Source of the DNA: Monarcha castaneiventris obscurior
Taxonomy: Eukaryota; Chordata; Aves; Passeriformes; Monarchidae
DNA: 64,000 nt
Reading direction: 5' to 3'
Assembly (NCBI GenBank): GCA_026261815.1
Contig: JAMPIT010000511.1
Span: 2,527,001-2,591,000 of the forward strand
Part shown: in pieces, positions 1-13,104 of the stretch
How the letters are laid out: every line of letters starts with the position of its first letter
How positions within the stretch are numbered: the stretch's first letter is position 1
The notes under the pieces: model-generated
What the model was told of the DNA's origin: nothing
The model's database searches: none
What the model saw: the letters and a program-made list of their open reading frames with translations, nothing else
Translations under genes and position numbers: made by a program

Positions 1-1690
1 GGAGGTGTGAAGGTGCTGGCAGTTGGGAGTGCAAAGATGCAAAGTCTGCTGCAAGACTCCTCCCTTTATCTCCTGGCTGTCGCTGGTCCTGGACAGGTGC
101 TGCTGGATGAATCAATGCAATGAGATCAGCCTGTGTCCACAGAAAGGGCGGGGCTGCCGGAGGGTGAACTTCACTCAGAGGGAGGTGATTTATCAATCTC
201 TTACGTGGTGAAACACTGGAGCTCTTCTGAAACAAATATGTACAACCCAAAAAATATTTTCCCCTGTCTGTTGTAGTAACCTCTTAGGGAAGATTTTTTC
301 CAGGATTGAGTTTGAGTAAGGAAGTGGAGCAGTGCTTGGCTCCTCTTCTCACCTGCCCCCTCAAAGTCTCTTTAAAAAGTGAGAGCAAAGACATTGAATG
401 TGTAGATGTTTGTGAAAGTCTTTGAAGCTATTTTCCAAAAGCTAGAGGTGAAGAGGAGGTGTACTGGGAGCAAAGCTTCCGTTGGCTGGAGCTGATGGAT
501 GTGGAGAGCTCACAGCACACCAGGGGCAGCCCAGCAGCTCACCTGAGAGGTGCTTTTCCAGCTACACTGAAACAAGACTTTTCTTTAGAGAAGGAAGTGT
601 TTCAGTCATAAGCCTTGAATCTGTTTGGCCCTTTAGGTCTAGGTTGTGCAATACTGACCCAAATTCTCTTTAGATTTCTGAGCAGCAGAAAATGCATGTT
701 GGAAATCAGACTTTCTGCACTACCTGAATAAGGAGGTGGTAGTTGTGTTTTCAGTTGTTGAACAGTGGTGATGTGTGGACCTTGAACAAATTCCTGGATG
801 CAAACCATGAGATTCACATTTAGTAGATCGAATGGTTTTTTGCCCATAGTGGTTGTGCAGGAAAACACACGTGTTGTCACCAGTGTTGCCTTTCACTGGA
901 ATGTCTATTGGAGCATTTAATAGTGTGTTAGTTCTGAACACAGCATCAATTCCTGCATGTGGAGGCTGAGGTGACAGAGTTTTATGTGCTGAACTCCAAA
1001 TTCCAGCTGCACGGGATATAGATAGATGGAGATGTAATAAAGTCAGAGCCTAACAAGCAACAAGGAGAGAGGGGACTTTTTTCAAGGCTAAAAATACATT
1101 TTTGAAAAATCGTTGTGAACTGAGCTGAATCTCACAATAACTATTGTGCTTGTTTTCTATGCCCTTGTTGGGAAAGGTGACAGATACTAATTTTTGTGGT
1201 CAGTTTTGTGCATTCTTGGCTGTTTGAGGAACAGACTTGAGCCTCTGAGGGACTCAGTGGGTGGCTGCGATGCCTCATGTGGATCCTCTGTGGGGGAACC
1301 CCCAAAATCCCCTGGGCTCCAGCAGCAGACACCCATACACAGGGCTAACTTGGGCATCTTCTTTCAGAGCTTTTGGAATATGTTAATTTGCGAACTTGTT
1401 TTTGCTGTAAAACAAGCTTTAATTATCTTGACTTGTTCCCACTATGTCTTTCAAACAACTGTTGTAGGAAATGTTGCCCTGAATAACGAGGCTGATTTAT
1501 GCCTTGAGAACTGCTCTGAGCCTGCAGCCCACCCCTGGTCTGTCAGCCGGGAGCCGGGGCTGTGTGTAGACGCACAAGTAGGCAGAGCCACCAGTGCATC
1601 CCCGTAGGTGAGAGCCTTCCAGTACAAATCGGGGATAGCAGGAGAAAATAACTCTGTGGCTCATCAGATGGATCTCTCTTCTCTTTCAAG
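1..1690 (+). other. STK40: STK40 intron upstream of the first coding exon
   Basis: This stretch ends in a pyrimidine-rich acceptor (TTCTCTTTCAAG) at 1690, directly before the exon holding the STK40 start codon. It is therefore read as the 3' part of a long intron; the 5' non-coding exon must be further upstream or was not recognised. Both strands hold only short, compositionally ordinary open frames. I see no gene, RNA gene or convincing repeat here. Confidence 0.6.
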
Positions 1691-1698
1691 AGCCGAGG

Positions 1699-4600
1699 AT
1701 GAAGCGGCGAGCATCGGACAGAGGAGCCGGGGAAACATCCGCTAAGGCAAAGGCTCTGTGTGCGGGGATTTCTGGGAATAACGCCAAGAGAGCAGGTCCT
1801 TTCATCCTGGGTAAGCAGGGAGGGGACTCTGCAGTTGGCAAGGTGGCTGCTGGTGGCAAAACTGAAAACAAAAGGCAATGTGGAATGAGAGGAAAGCAGT
1901 CATGTAACTCAGTGTCTTACCTGAGAGTGCAGGTCACTGGATGTGCAGAGCAGCAGCCTGAGAGCTCCTGCAGCTGGCTAAGCTGAGGAGACGTGGGTTG
2001 CCAGTGCAGCAAGGCAGGCAGGGCTTGGGAGAGAAATATGAGATCTTGATTTTACCCCCTTGGGGTTTTTTTGGTTGTTTTTTTTTTTTTTTTTAACTCT
2101 CTTCTTAAACTCTGTTGAAGACCAAATTCATTCAGGGGCTTTTTCATTAGAGCTGTGGGGAGATGTTCGACCCTGCTGACCTGGAATGTATTGTCACATC
2201 AGCATGGGGACAACTTAATAATTCACTAGTGGTCACTCAAAGTGGTATGTGCCAAGGCAAAGCTACTCTGCCAGCTCTGGAGAGTTGCTAGAATAGTTGT
2301 TGGTTCAGAACTGGTTATATAAACTGTCAGAAATCATAGACTTTACATTGGAAATCAATGGGTAATCAATTGGAGCTGATTTAAAGTAAGGAGTGGAGAC
2401 TGTATGTTAACTTGAAATCTGGGGTAATTTGGACACCCCTGGGCCATCCCTGCAATGGTGGCAGCTGTGTTCCCAGGTGTGGCAGTAACAGTTGCCATGG
2501 GTGTTGCTGTGAATGTAAGAGCTGTGTGGTTCAGGCATGCAGAAATTAGGATTTCTGCAAACAGCTGGGCCATGTGTGGGCTTTGATAAATGTTTCTCCA
2601 GGGAACAATTGAAACATTGTCCCAAAAGGTTTCAGAGTTCAAGACTTTTTTTTTTTTTTGGCTTTAGGTGTGTGAAAATGCACTCAAGCTCCTGCAAAAA
2701 CGGGAACTTGGTGCAAGCAAACATAGCTGGTGACAGCTGATGTAACCCAGGTTAGTCACTGCTGCTGGAGGGAAAACAAGTCTGTTTCTGCTTTGTGCTG
2801 TAGGTCCGCGTTTAGGTAACTCCCCTGTGCCAAGTATTGTTCAGTGTTTGGCAAGAAAGGACGGGACAGATGACTTTTATCAGCTGAAGGTAAGTAAACT
2901 GCAGGCTCCCAGACCTTCAGGGCTCTCCAGCTCTTGTGCAGAAGCACTTGGGCAATGAGTGGGTGGTGTGGGCTGAACCAGTGCAGTCGGACACGGCTGC
3001 TGCAGCTTCCCCTTGGCAAGGCAGTGCTTCCAGGCACAGATCTGTGTCCATATCAGCCCTGAGATGAGGCTTCTGCTGCTGTGCTGCTCTCCCAGAGCCC
3101 TTGGATCTGTGCCTGAATGGGGCAGCTCCAGGAGGAAAAAAGCACTGGGATATTTACAAACAGCCACCTTTCCATGTTAATGAAGCTGCTGCTGTGCGTT
3201 CTGCATGGATGGTGCTGAGTTCAGACAGGCCTGTGGCAAGGACACATCAGAGCAATTACACCAGCTGTTAAACACATGGGAATGCCAAAAATGAGAGAGG
3301 GCTGGGGGCATTTGGCTGTCTCTGGGAACTGTAAAGGCCTTTTCCCTTTTCCTGAAGATTCTCACCTTAGAAGAAAGGGGTGATAAAGGAATAGAAACCC
3401 AGGAGGAGCGACAGGGCAAGATGCTGCTGCACACGGAGTATTCTCTTCTTTCCCTGCTCCACAACCAGGAAGGAGTGGTCCATCATCACGGGCTCTTCCA
3501 GGTACAGTTGGTCACCATCCAGGCTGGGGCAATGCCAGGGCTTGCTGGTGGATTGAGTTGCTTTTGTTTAATGTACAGTTTGTGCTGACCCTGCACTCGT
3601 GTGTCCAAGTTCCAGCACTCTAACGTTAACCACTTCTGCTTCGAACAGGAGCTCTGGAGGGTACAGGAGGATTTTGGGAAATGTGAGAATATTCACGGAT
3701 GGGACAGGCACTCCTCCTTCAAACAGAACAACAGCTGTTTCACTGGCAAATTAATTAGCACCTTCTAGAATTAAATTTCTGCTTTTTGGTACTGTTTATA
3801 AAAGAGGGGACAAATAGCCAAGAAATTGTTTCAGCAAGTTGAACCAGTCACTGTGCTGGTCAGTTTTTGTGTGAGTGGATTGTGTTGCTGTTGGTGCCTT
3901 GAGGGCTGTTCACTGATGTGAGGGGCTGATAGCAATTACTGCTTTGGGTGTTGGTATTGCCTGACTTGCTGGTTACATTTTGTCAACACTCTTTTCACTT
4001 GAGACCATCTGTACTAAATGTTAAATAAGCCAAATGTCCGGCTCAGCTGTGTCTTGTTTAATGTCATGGAAGAACTGCTAATTGTGCCTTGAGATTTGTT
4101 TTCTTTTCATGAATGGTGTGTTGGATCCCTACTGTTCCCAGAGGCTGCTCCACTGCAGAGCTGTCCTGGGTTCAGCTCAAGGTGTCTGTGTGCATAAAGA
4201 GCATTCGTGCTGATGTGCACACAGAGCCACATCGCAGAGACTTCCTCTGCCTTCTGCACTCCTCCTCCTAGGAGAAGTTCTTCCCAGTGAGGGTGGGGAG
4301 GCCCTGGCACAGGGTGCCCAGAGAAGCTGTGGCTGCCCCATCCCTGGAAGTGCCCCAGGCCAGGTTGGATGGGGCTTGGAGCAATCTGGGATAGTGAAAG
4401 GTGTCCCTGCCCATGGCAGGGGATGGAACGAGATGAACATTAAGTTTTCAACCCAAACCAGTCTAGGATTCTGTGATTCATTAAGTAGAGCTCCTGTATC
4501 TTTTTGAAATCCTACCTTGGGGCAAGGACCGAGCACTGTGATTGGATTTGCTTATTTCGAGACCACCCCCCAGTTATCCAGTTATTTATTCTGCCAGGCT

Positions 4601-7600
4601 CTGTGCATGTGCCCTGGAGCTTCCCTGAGGAGTTGCTCCTGTGTTTGCCTCCCCACAGGACCGAGCTTGTGAAATCATAGAAGATCTCGAAGCCAACAGG
4701 ATGGTCAGAAAGATGAAGAAGCGCATTTGCCTGGTGTTGGACTGTCTCTGTGCTCACGATTTCAGTGACAAAACAGCAGATCTGATCAATCTGCAGCATT
4801 ATGTCATTAAAGAGAAGAGACTCAGCGAGCGGGAGACCGTGGTGATATTTTATGACGTGGTACGAGTGGTAGAAGCATTACACAAGGTGAGAGCTTGGTT
4901 CTCCCTTACAGTGCTGGGAGGCAGAGTTTTCTCACATTAGAGCAGTCAATGCTTCAAAACTTCCTGGGGCAGGCAGTGGCCAGGTTACAGGGCATGGATG
5001 TTAACAGTGTTCTGTGTAAGACCTCGTGCCCCAAGCCCTAAAGAGCATTCCCTTCTCTCCCTGCTCATGTTTCTGGATGATAATGTGGTGTTTGTGGGCT
5101 GTGGAGAGGGGCCAGCTGGGCTGAGGGCAGGTCAGGTGAACCACAGTGTTGTAACCTCAGACAGGGGCAGTCAAAGATGAGAGCAGAGCCTGATCAAACG
5201 CAGGAAACAGAAACTGTTTCCTTGTGAAGCACGATAAATTACAGTGTAAGAATTGATTTGAGATCAGAACCTCAAGCTACAAGTTTTGAGATCAATGAAC
5301 TGGAAACTATTGTAACAAAAATGGATTCTGCTGATGTTTGACTTGTTCCCCTGTGACACAGGACACTTGTCCTGCCTTGGCAGGGCACTACAGCATGGGT
5401 CTGTTAAAGGAATGCTCATCAGATTGCTCTAACCAAACCTGGACACTTCAGTTCCAGGTCTCTTAGGTACACTAAGTCTATCTTTGTGTTCAAATTAGCA
5501 AATTTGCTTGCTCTGTCCTGATCACAATCAAAAGTGAAGGGCATAAAGTACCCAGGGTGGAACCTGACCTGAAACCTTGACCTGGCTTATTTCAGAGAGT
5601 GCAGATGCCATGATTTCTTTTTAGTGCTCTTTTTAGTGTCCAGGTATGAAATTTATACCTCTACAACAATGAGGCTTTTGCTCATGTAATATTCTTATAT
5701 TTTTTACAGAAAAATATTGTGCACAGAGACTTGAAACTAGGAAACATGGTGCTAAACAAAAGGTAAGTCTGCCAGAGAGCTGCTGGCCTGGCAGTGGTCT
5801 TGTTTCTTCTCTGAAGCAGATTTCTAATACAAGCACAGCCAAAGGCAGCACTTGTTGAGTGCCCTTGTGCACTCAGCCCTCAAGGAGGGTGAGAGAAAGG
5901 GAAGCAGGCTGTACAAAAAATACAAATCTAGCTCAAAGTTATATAAATTAATCTCCAAAAATGAATTTAGCCCCACCTAGATAGTTCACTTTTCCCACCC
6001 AGCTTAGTGGCCCCTTGTCAGGACTTTTTTTTTGGATTCTAACTGCTGAAAAGTGAATTTTATAGTAATTTAGTAACCTGCAAGAGAAGTACTGATTTTA
6101 CATATATTAAAAAAAAACCAAACTAAAAAGCGTGGTGGTTGGTTCTGTTCCCATCATTCACCCTCCATCGTGCTGAAGGCATTCCCAGCCCTGCCGGCTG
6201 TGCTACAATCACAGCAGTGTTAGATCTGACTGCTGCACTGCTGTGTTTTTGCTAGCAGTGAAATATTGACTTATCTAAACAAAAGCACTGCTGTCCAGTG
6301 TGTATTTGTCTATGAAATGGCTCCCTTGTTCCATTCACTGGTTTGACAGGAGCCTCTGGAGCCTGGCAGGTGCCAGATGCTGGTGCAGACCCAGAGGGGG
6401 GCAGGAGCTCAGCAGGAACTCAGGGCAGGGGGTGGTGGTCTGGCTCTGCTTGGTGGTTCTTTGGAGCTGCTCAGTGCCTTGGGGTCTGTGTTATTTAGCT
6501 GGCAGCCCAGTTCAGCTCAGATCCTCTGCTCTCTCCTCCAGGATTACATTACTGACTAAATATTTTGCACTAACTTGAAGAACGAGTGGAATTCATCCTT
6601 TTCACACTGTCTGGGTTTCTGTGGAATGAATAAAAAGCAGGAAGGCTGGAGCTCTGCAGGCTTTGAGTCTACAAAGCCTGCAGGTTTGCTGGGCTCACAG
6701 CTTGCTGATTTCTCCTCCCTAACACTGAAAGGAAACAGGTTTTATCTACAGAGCTTGAACTTCTTGGTTCCCCCCACACACACATGCAGCAGCTGCTGCT
6801 TCTCAGGGCCACCTCGAAGTTGTTTCAAGTTGTTTGTGTAGAGCTGCTATAAGATAAATCTCTTCTGCTTGCTGCTTTGATTCTCCTCCTTGCTGGAAGA
6901 GGCAGACAAAGGTTGGTGCTTTAAAGGATCCATGCAGAACTTCCCTTCTTTTCTGGGCACTGAGTGCAGGGGAGCACCCCACAGATGGGGCTGCACCCAA
7001 GGGCCCCACTAGCAGGGGGAGGTATTTGAAGCTTTGAACACACTTGCCAGAGTCGCTCTTTGTGTTACATCTCTACTTTTGCTTTTTAGTAACAAGCCCA
7101 TCAGCGTTGGTGAGGGAAAGCTGCAGCCTGTGAGTCACGGGAAAGGGTGGGAGAGGCGTAAAACGATCTCCATGGAGAGGAGCAGCCGATGGGGCTGAGC
7201 AGAACCGTTTGTTCTGCTCCAGCCATGCTCCCAAAGAGCCAGGTCCCTTCTCATGGCAGGGAATGAAGGTAACAATGTGGCACTGCAAGGGCCTGGCATG
7301 CATGTCCCTCCTGGGGCTCCCTCAGACCTTGTTCCCCACAGACATTAAAGCCTCTCAGGTTTCCCCATTAGCCAGTGCAGGAGTTGGGCGATTACAGATT
7401 AGATCAAATTTCAGGGAGTAAGTAGAACCAAGCAACCCTGAACATTTTAGTGTCCTATAGAACACTTAGTCTTTTAAATCCTTAACAAATCCTGCAGCTT
7501 GTTATTCAGCCAGGGAAGTCTCCTGACAGTTGAAGCTAACACTTCTTAAACACATATCTGTCTGTTTTAATAACCAGCTCTCCATGGCCAACCCACACTT

Positions 7601-10600
7601 GGTTCTATTTCATTTGTGAGACTGGCTGGAAATGTTTCTTGGTTATTGTGACTGACTTAATCCATTCTCTCAGGCTCTAGTTGTGAAATACTTTTCAAGA
7701 TATGTTCCAGACAGTGTTTTTGTACTCACACCTTTACATTATAAGTTAAAATCCAAATTATCTGAATGACAGAGAAGATTAATGGAACAATAGTTTTGTA
7801 ATTAGCTCACTTTCACTGGAAAAAATCATTAATGGGAGTTGGCAGTACCATAGGGAAGCAGGGATGAATTAATAAAGAAATTTTGTGTACCTGCAGCTCT
7901 CCCTTTTCTGTGGGAGCTTTTTGGGTGTTGATCAGGCTTTGTGTTGTGCACACCTGTGTGTGGAGAGCAGTCCTGTGGATCAGATGGAACTGCCAGCAAG
8001 CTCCTGTGTAGGACTTTTGAGTGACACAGAAGTGGTTGTGCAGAGTCTGATCACAACTCCTGCAGCTCCTCTGGTGACTGTAAACACACAGTGCTCAGGA
8101 GCTAGGCATGGGGCAGCTTCCACAGGATGTTTTCCCTTGGCTCTCAGAAAATGCTGTGTGGAGAAGATGGCAGCTGGGAAGTGCAGGGCAGAATCAGCAG
8201 CTAAAATAAACCTCAGCTTTGTTGACACTCATGCCCTGCAGTGGTCAGGCACCACCTGGGGCAGATCCTGCAGCTCTGGTGCCACAGGCTGGGATGCTCC
8301 TGGGAGATAGGCCAAGGCACCTGTGTGGCTGCAAGATGAGCCAGGTACACCCTGTGCTTGCAACCATGCTGACACAGGCCACCCAGACATTGTCACAGCT
8401 GTCACAGACCCTCTGACTGCCCCTGTGAGTGCCTTGCAAGCCTTGCTGACAGGCATGGAATCCCTTCCCTTTGGGATGGAGTTCATTTTACAGCTCTGTG
8501 TATCTTCTCCCAGGACTTCAAGCTCCCCAGAAAGCCCCACAGGCACAGTCCATGTTCTGGGGTCAACTTCTTGGCTGTGCTGTGTGGCCTGTGCAGGATG
8601 GCCTGTGCTCCCTGATGCCTTGTGCTTCTTTCTGCCCAGGACTCACCGGATCACCATCACCAACTTCTGCCTGGGGAAGCACCTGGTGAGCGAGGACGAC
8701 CTGCTGAAGGACCAGCGCGGGAGCCCTGCCTACATCAGCCCGGATGTGCTCAGCGGTAGGAATTCCCCTCAGCCCCACCTCAACACACATTTCACTCTTC
8801 TGTGCCTCCTGACAATAAATAAAACCAGCTGTTGTGTTCCCATATGTACCTTCATGAGAGCCTCTTTAATTAAAGTCCAGTTAGGAGACTTGGTCTGCTT
8901 TTCCAGCTGGGAAAGCTGGAAGGAAGGAGCAAGCCTGAATTTTTTTTTTAAGGCTTGTCTGAACTTCAAAGCTAATTCAAATCTGGCTGTTCCCAGATGA
9001 GTCTGACTGCAGACATGTTCTGTTTGCAATGTCAGAATTCAGTTCCTGAGGCTTCCCTGTAAGATGCAGATACATCCCTGGGCCTGAGGGGCAGCCAGTC
9101 CAGATCCCACCAGGATGTCAGTGTATTCCAGCTGTGCACTAAGAGGAGCAGTTCCTCCAGTTGCTGCTCACTTCCAGGAGGGAACTATTGACCCTCTGGG
9201 CAGCTTCTGGACCAACAGAGAGGAGTTACTTAAAAATAAAGGAATGATGACAGCAGGCCAGAGCAGTCTGGGCTGGATCCCCTCTCCAGCAGCCTCGCCT
9301 GTGCCTTGTCTCCAGCAGAGGCTTTTAGCAGCATCTGGCTCTAGCACATAGCAGCTTTCCCTGGTGTCCTCCTGCCTTTAACTGTTCCCAGTGCATGGCA
9401 CCAGCGGGAACAGCTGTGCTTTCTGTCCAGTTGCTTCAGGAGCTTTCTCTCCATGAGCTCTCATCTCTGCTCTTGTACCAGCCTTCGAGCAGGCAGTGGT
9501 GGTCCTGGTTGTCAGTGTAGTGACCCAGGCATCATTTTGGGGTGTTTTTCTTCTCATGCAGGTGAGCTGGACTAGTGTTGAAGGGCCCACATACAGGTGG
9601 GACTGTGCAAACAAAGCCTCTCATATATCCAGATACTGGGCGTTAATGCATGAGTTACTTGTTCCTGGTATCCCAAGCAACTGTATTGCAGAAATGCCCT
9701 CAGAGGGAGCCTGTCCTGGAACATCCAGACCCAGTGGACTCCCCTCAGGAGGTTTTTTGCCAGATTTGCAGGCAGCAGCAGTAAATGTAACCGAGCTCTT
9801 CCATCATGATCTGCCAGGCAGGTTTGAGACGCTTCCCTCCCAGCCAGGAAGGGAGAAGAGGCAGGCGAGGAGGTGGATCCTGGGGTTTTTGCAAGCCTTT
9901 CCTGTTCTGCAGGATATCCTGAGGCCCTTGTGACCAGATGGATGATAGAAGTCAACTGCTCTACAGGAGCTTGGAGCAGTTGTGGCTCAAGTGGCTGTAG
10001 GAGGCTACAGGGAGCTGCTCCTTCCTGCTCCGGGGTGCTGATCTGTCCAGGCCTCCAGCTACCTTCCTCATGTTTCTTCTAACGGCTCTTTTGTGATGTA
10101 ACTGGCCAAAGGGCACTGAACAGGCTGTCATGGCTGATCTCTGACAGCTGAGGCTGCTTGAGATCCTGCAAGGCTCAGTCTTAGCTCAGGACTCATCCTA
10201 CTCTGGCCAGCCTGGCTCTCACTGCCATTGTGCTGCACCCTGGCTCCAGTGTCTGCCAACAGCCCTTCCCATGGGGCCCATCCCGTGCTCTCCAAAATGC
10301 TCTCCCAAAATTGCTCAGTCTGCAGTTACCCTCCAAGTATCAGGGGGGAAGTTACTTGAGGACATTCCAGGTGCCACCACCACCTTCAGGCTTGGAGCAT
10401 CCCTCTGTATTGCCGGTGCTCCTGTGCAGGAGGAAGCTGGAACGCCTGAGGAATTAATCATTGTTGTGGGTCTCCAGGAGAAGCTGTCTCTGCTGAGGGA
10501 TGGCTGCTGAAATGTCACAGAAGGAAAAGTTGGAGGAGTAGGGAGAGGTGCCTTTTTCTGAGCATATAAAGCAAAGAATAATTAGTACAAATACCAAATG

Positions 10601-13104
10601 CTGCAGCAGTGACTCACTGTGTGAGTCAGAGGAAGTCTCTCCCTGGGTCCTGTGCTGTGCTGTAGCACTGGGGTTTAATTTTGTGACCCTGTCCATGCTG
10701 CTGTGTGCTGATTATTGTGACCAAAGGGGCTTAGAAGCAGCATTTCTATCAGGTGAATCCTGGGGCTGCAGCAGCCTTGGGAATGTCTTTGTGCAGGAAA
10801 GCACCTTCCTGCACACTCCATGACTTTACATCTGGCTTCAGGGGCTGTGTGCTAGCTCCATCCCACAGTCAGAGTCCCATCTCCATGGGCTCAGTCTTAC
10901 CTTTCCTGGCTTCTCTCCTGCCTCCCCCTGCCCTGTGCTCCCTGGCCCTTGAATTCCCTCTGCCCTGGCCCAGACTTGCAGCCGGGTGGCTGTGTGGGAT
11001 GGTGAGGGACACTGACCCAGGAATTCCAGCACAGCAATTCCAACTACCCGATGCCCTTAGTTCACAGCAGGGATATTCCTGCTCTGTAGGGAACAGGAGG
11101 ACACTTGTGTGGAGATGGACAATTTGCTCATTCGCAGAGGATGCGCCTTGGAGGGAGTTTTGGTCATGTTAGGGGAAGCCTCAAGTGTCTTGGTTAATGC
11201 TTAGAAAAAGGGTCCCATGTGTCTCTGCTGGGGGAGGTGAGGGGGGTTGCCAAGGCTGTGCTTTCCAGGATTTTCAGGCTATGTGTGCCCTCTCCCTGCA
11301 GGCCGGCCATACCGTGGGAAGCCCAGCGACATGTGGGCGTTGGGGGTGGTGCTCTTCACCATGCTGTACGGCCAGTTCCCCTTCTACGACAGCATACCTC
11401 AGGAGCTCTTCCGCAAAATCAAGGCTGCCGAGTACACCATCCCCGAGTAAGTACAGCCTGCCCTTCCTGCCTGGCCAGGGGGACTTTCTTGGCCTTACTG
11501 GGCCAGCTGGAGCTGGAGGGGCTCCCCTCAGCACCCCAAGGGTCACAGCAGTACTGACAGCAGGCTGTGTGCAGTAGACACCAGGAAGCAGGAGCAGGGC
11601 TGGGACAGCGTGTGGGAAGGTGAGGCAGGGTCAGAGCAGTGGTAGCTCCTGTAACTCCTGGGCTGTTCCCAGCATGTCCATCCTGCTGCCACTCTGCCCA
11701 CCCCAGGCTCACCACGTTGTCTCTCCCAGGGATGGCCGGGTCTCGGAAAACACTGTGTGCTTGATCCGGAAACTGCTGGTCCTGGATCCGCAGCAGCGGC
11801 TGACGGCTTCTGAAGTGCTGGATTCCCTCAGCTCCATCATAGCGTCCTGGTATGTGCAAGGGGAGAGACAGGACACGCTGTCTCTGGCCACAGGCTGTGT
11901 TGTTCCAGCTGTGGCTGGCTCAGCTCACCAGAGGGTCTGGGAACTGCAGTAAGCCTTTAAATCCCATGTGTCCACCGCTGTGTGCTGATGGATACAGCTG
12001 GAGAGGCCTGTGCAAGTGCTTACGGCAGCCATGGCCATGCCAGTGGGATCACCCTGGGGCTGGGTGAGGGTGGGTGAGCCAGTGCCATGCTCTGGATCGC
12101 AATGCTGTGCTCTCCTCCAGGCAGTCCATGTCCTCGCTGAGTGGCCCTTTGCAAGTGGTGCCGGACATAGATGACCAAGTGGCTAATCCCGAAAACCCCC
12201 AGGAGGTAGGTTTCCCTGCTTTCCACAGAACTACTTTTCTGTGCCGCTGTGCCAATCTCTCTCTAATGGGAATGGATGGCACCCATTGTGTCCCCAAGCT
12301 GGGAAGGGGAGGGCGGGTAGAATGCAGCTGAGTCCCTCATGTTATGCAACGGAAGGAAAGGCTGATGCTGCTGGGACCAGGAGTCACATCCAGCTGGCTG
12401 AGCTGCCAGGAAGTGAGCTCGGCCCCAGAGCTGATGAGAGCAGCTCACTCCACTCCCAGCAGCACTCACTCCCTCACACACAGCTGAGAATGCTGGGAGG
12501 AGGCAGCGGTGTTGGCTCTGGCTCCCAGTGAGCTCTGCCGTGGGAGCAAACATCCTGTTTTCCTGCCGGCATGTTTCATGCTACAAGTGCCGGTCATGGC
12601 CTGGCTGCCCAGGGACAGCCATGCAGGATCTGTGGCGGTGCCACAGGGACAGGGTTCAGGCAGCCTCAATGCTGGCAGGATTGGGATGAGCCGTGTCAGG
12701 ACAGAGCTGTTGTGGTGGCCAGAGCTGTGTCCTGGTGGCACTGCTGGCTGACAAGGAGTCCTGCCTGCATGCCCAGCAGCAGGTCCCATCCCTGCATTAG
12801 GACCCTGGTTATCCTGTGGTAGCTCAGGCCAATCAGAGGAGCCGTGGGGCTGCTGGATGTGGCTCTGACAGGTCAATCTCTGCAGGTGAAGGTGACAGAG
12901 GAGTGCTCCCAGTACGAGTTCGAGAACTACATGAGGCAGCAGCTGCTGTTGGCTGAGGAGAAGAACACCTTGCATGAGGCCAAGAGCTTCCTGCCGAAGC
13001 GGCAGTTCGGGAACATCCCGCCGGTGCGGCGCCTGGGCCACGACGCACAGCCCATGAACCCTTTGGATGCGGCCATCCTGGCCCAGAGGTACCTCCGGAA
13101 GTAG
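1699..13104 (+). CDS. STK40: Serine/threonine kinase 40 (pseudokinase), complete coding region, 10 exons
   Basis: Coding exons: 1699-1810, 2804-2889, 3358-3501, 4659-4886, 5710-5762, 8640-8755, 11302-11446, 11730-11849, 12121-12205, 12886-13104. They sum to 1308 nt (435 aa), the length I recall for mammalian STK40, with all phases consistent. The start MKRRASDRGAGETSAKAK has a purine at -3 and is the family's usual start. Kinase-fold marks: candidate ATP lysine K66 (FYQLK), HRDLKLGN at 195-202, but N216-F217-C218 (TNFCLGK) where active kinases have DFG, and SPD instead of APE (SPAYISPDVL). STK40 is known as a pseudokinase scaffold that recruits the E3 ligase COP1; a VVPD motif at 347-350 fits the COP1-binding VP[D/E] signature. 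The family is described as a modulator of NF-kB/p53 output and of differentiation. It lies head-to-tail with EVA1B, as in human. Confidence 0.97.
3502..12885 (+). other. STK40: Introns 4-10 of STK40
   Basis: The long gaps between STK40 exons (notably 3502-4658, 4887-5709, 5763-8639, 8756-11301 and 12206-12885) have canonical GT-AG ends. Apart from the CR1 fragment at 4262-4480, they contain only simple T- or A-rich runs and GC-rich filler. Long open frames here, such as the one covering 8323-9000, are simply introns read through around real exons. I found no RNA gene and no second coding gene. Confidence 0.7.
4262..4480 (+). mobile_element. CR1 LINE 3' fragment
   Basis: The sequence runs 'AGAAGTTCTTCCCAGTGAGG', 'GGGAGGCCCTGGCACAGGG', 'CATCCCTGGAAGTG', 'GGATAGTGAAAGGTGTCCCTG', 'CCCATGGCAGGGGATGGAAC' and ends near 'AACCCAAACCAGTCTAGGAT' and 'TCTGTGATTC'. 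This is the well-known 3' portion of bird CR1 retrotransposons with the ATTCTATGATTC-like tail, sense orientation. It is 5'-truncated, as most CR1 copies are, and carries no open reverse transcriptase. Confidence 0.93.

Noticed and set aside
8323..9000. 225-codon + strand open frame
   Set aside because: It is the STK40 exon 8640-8755 read with its flanking introns; only the exon part is coding.
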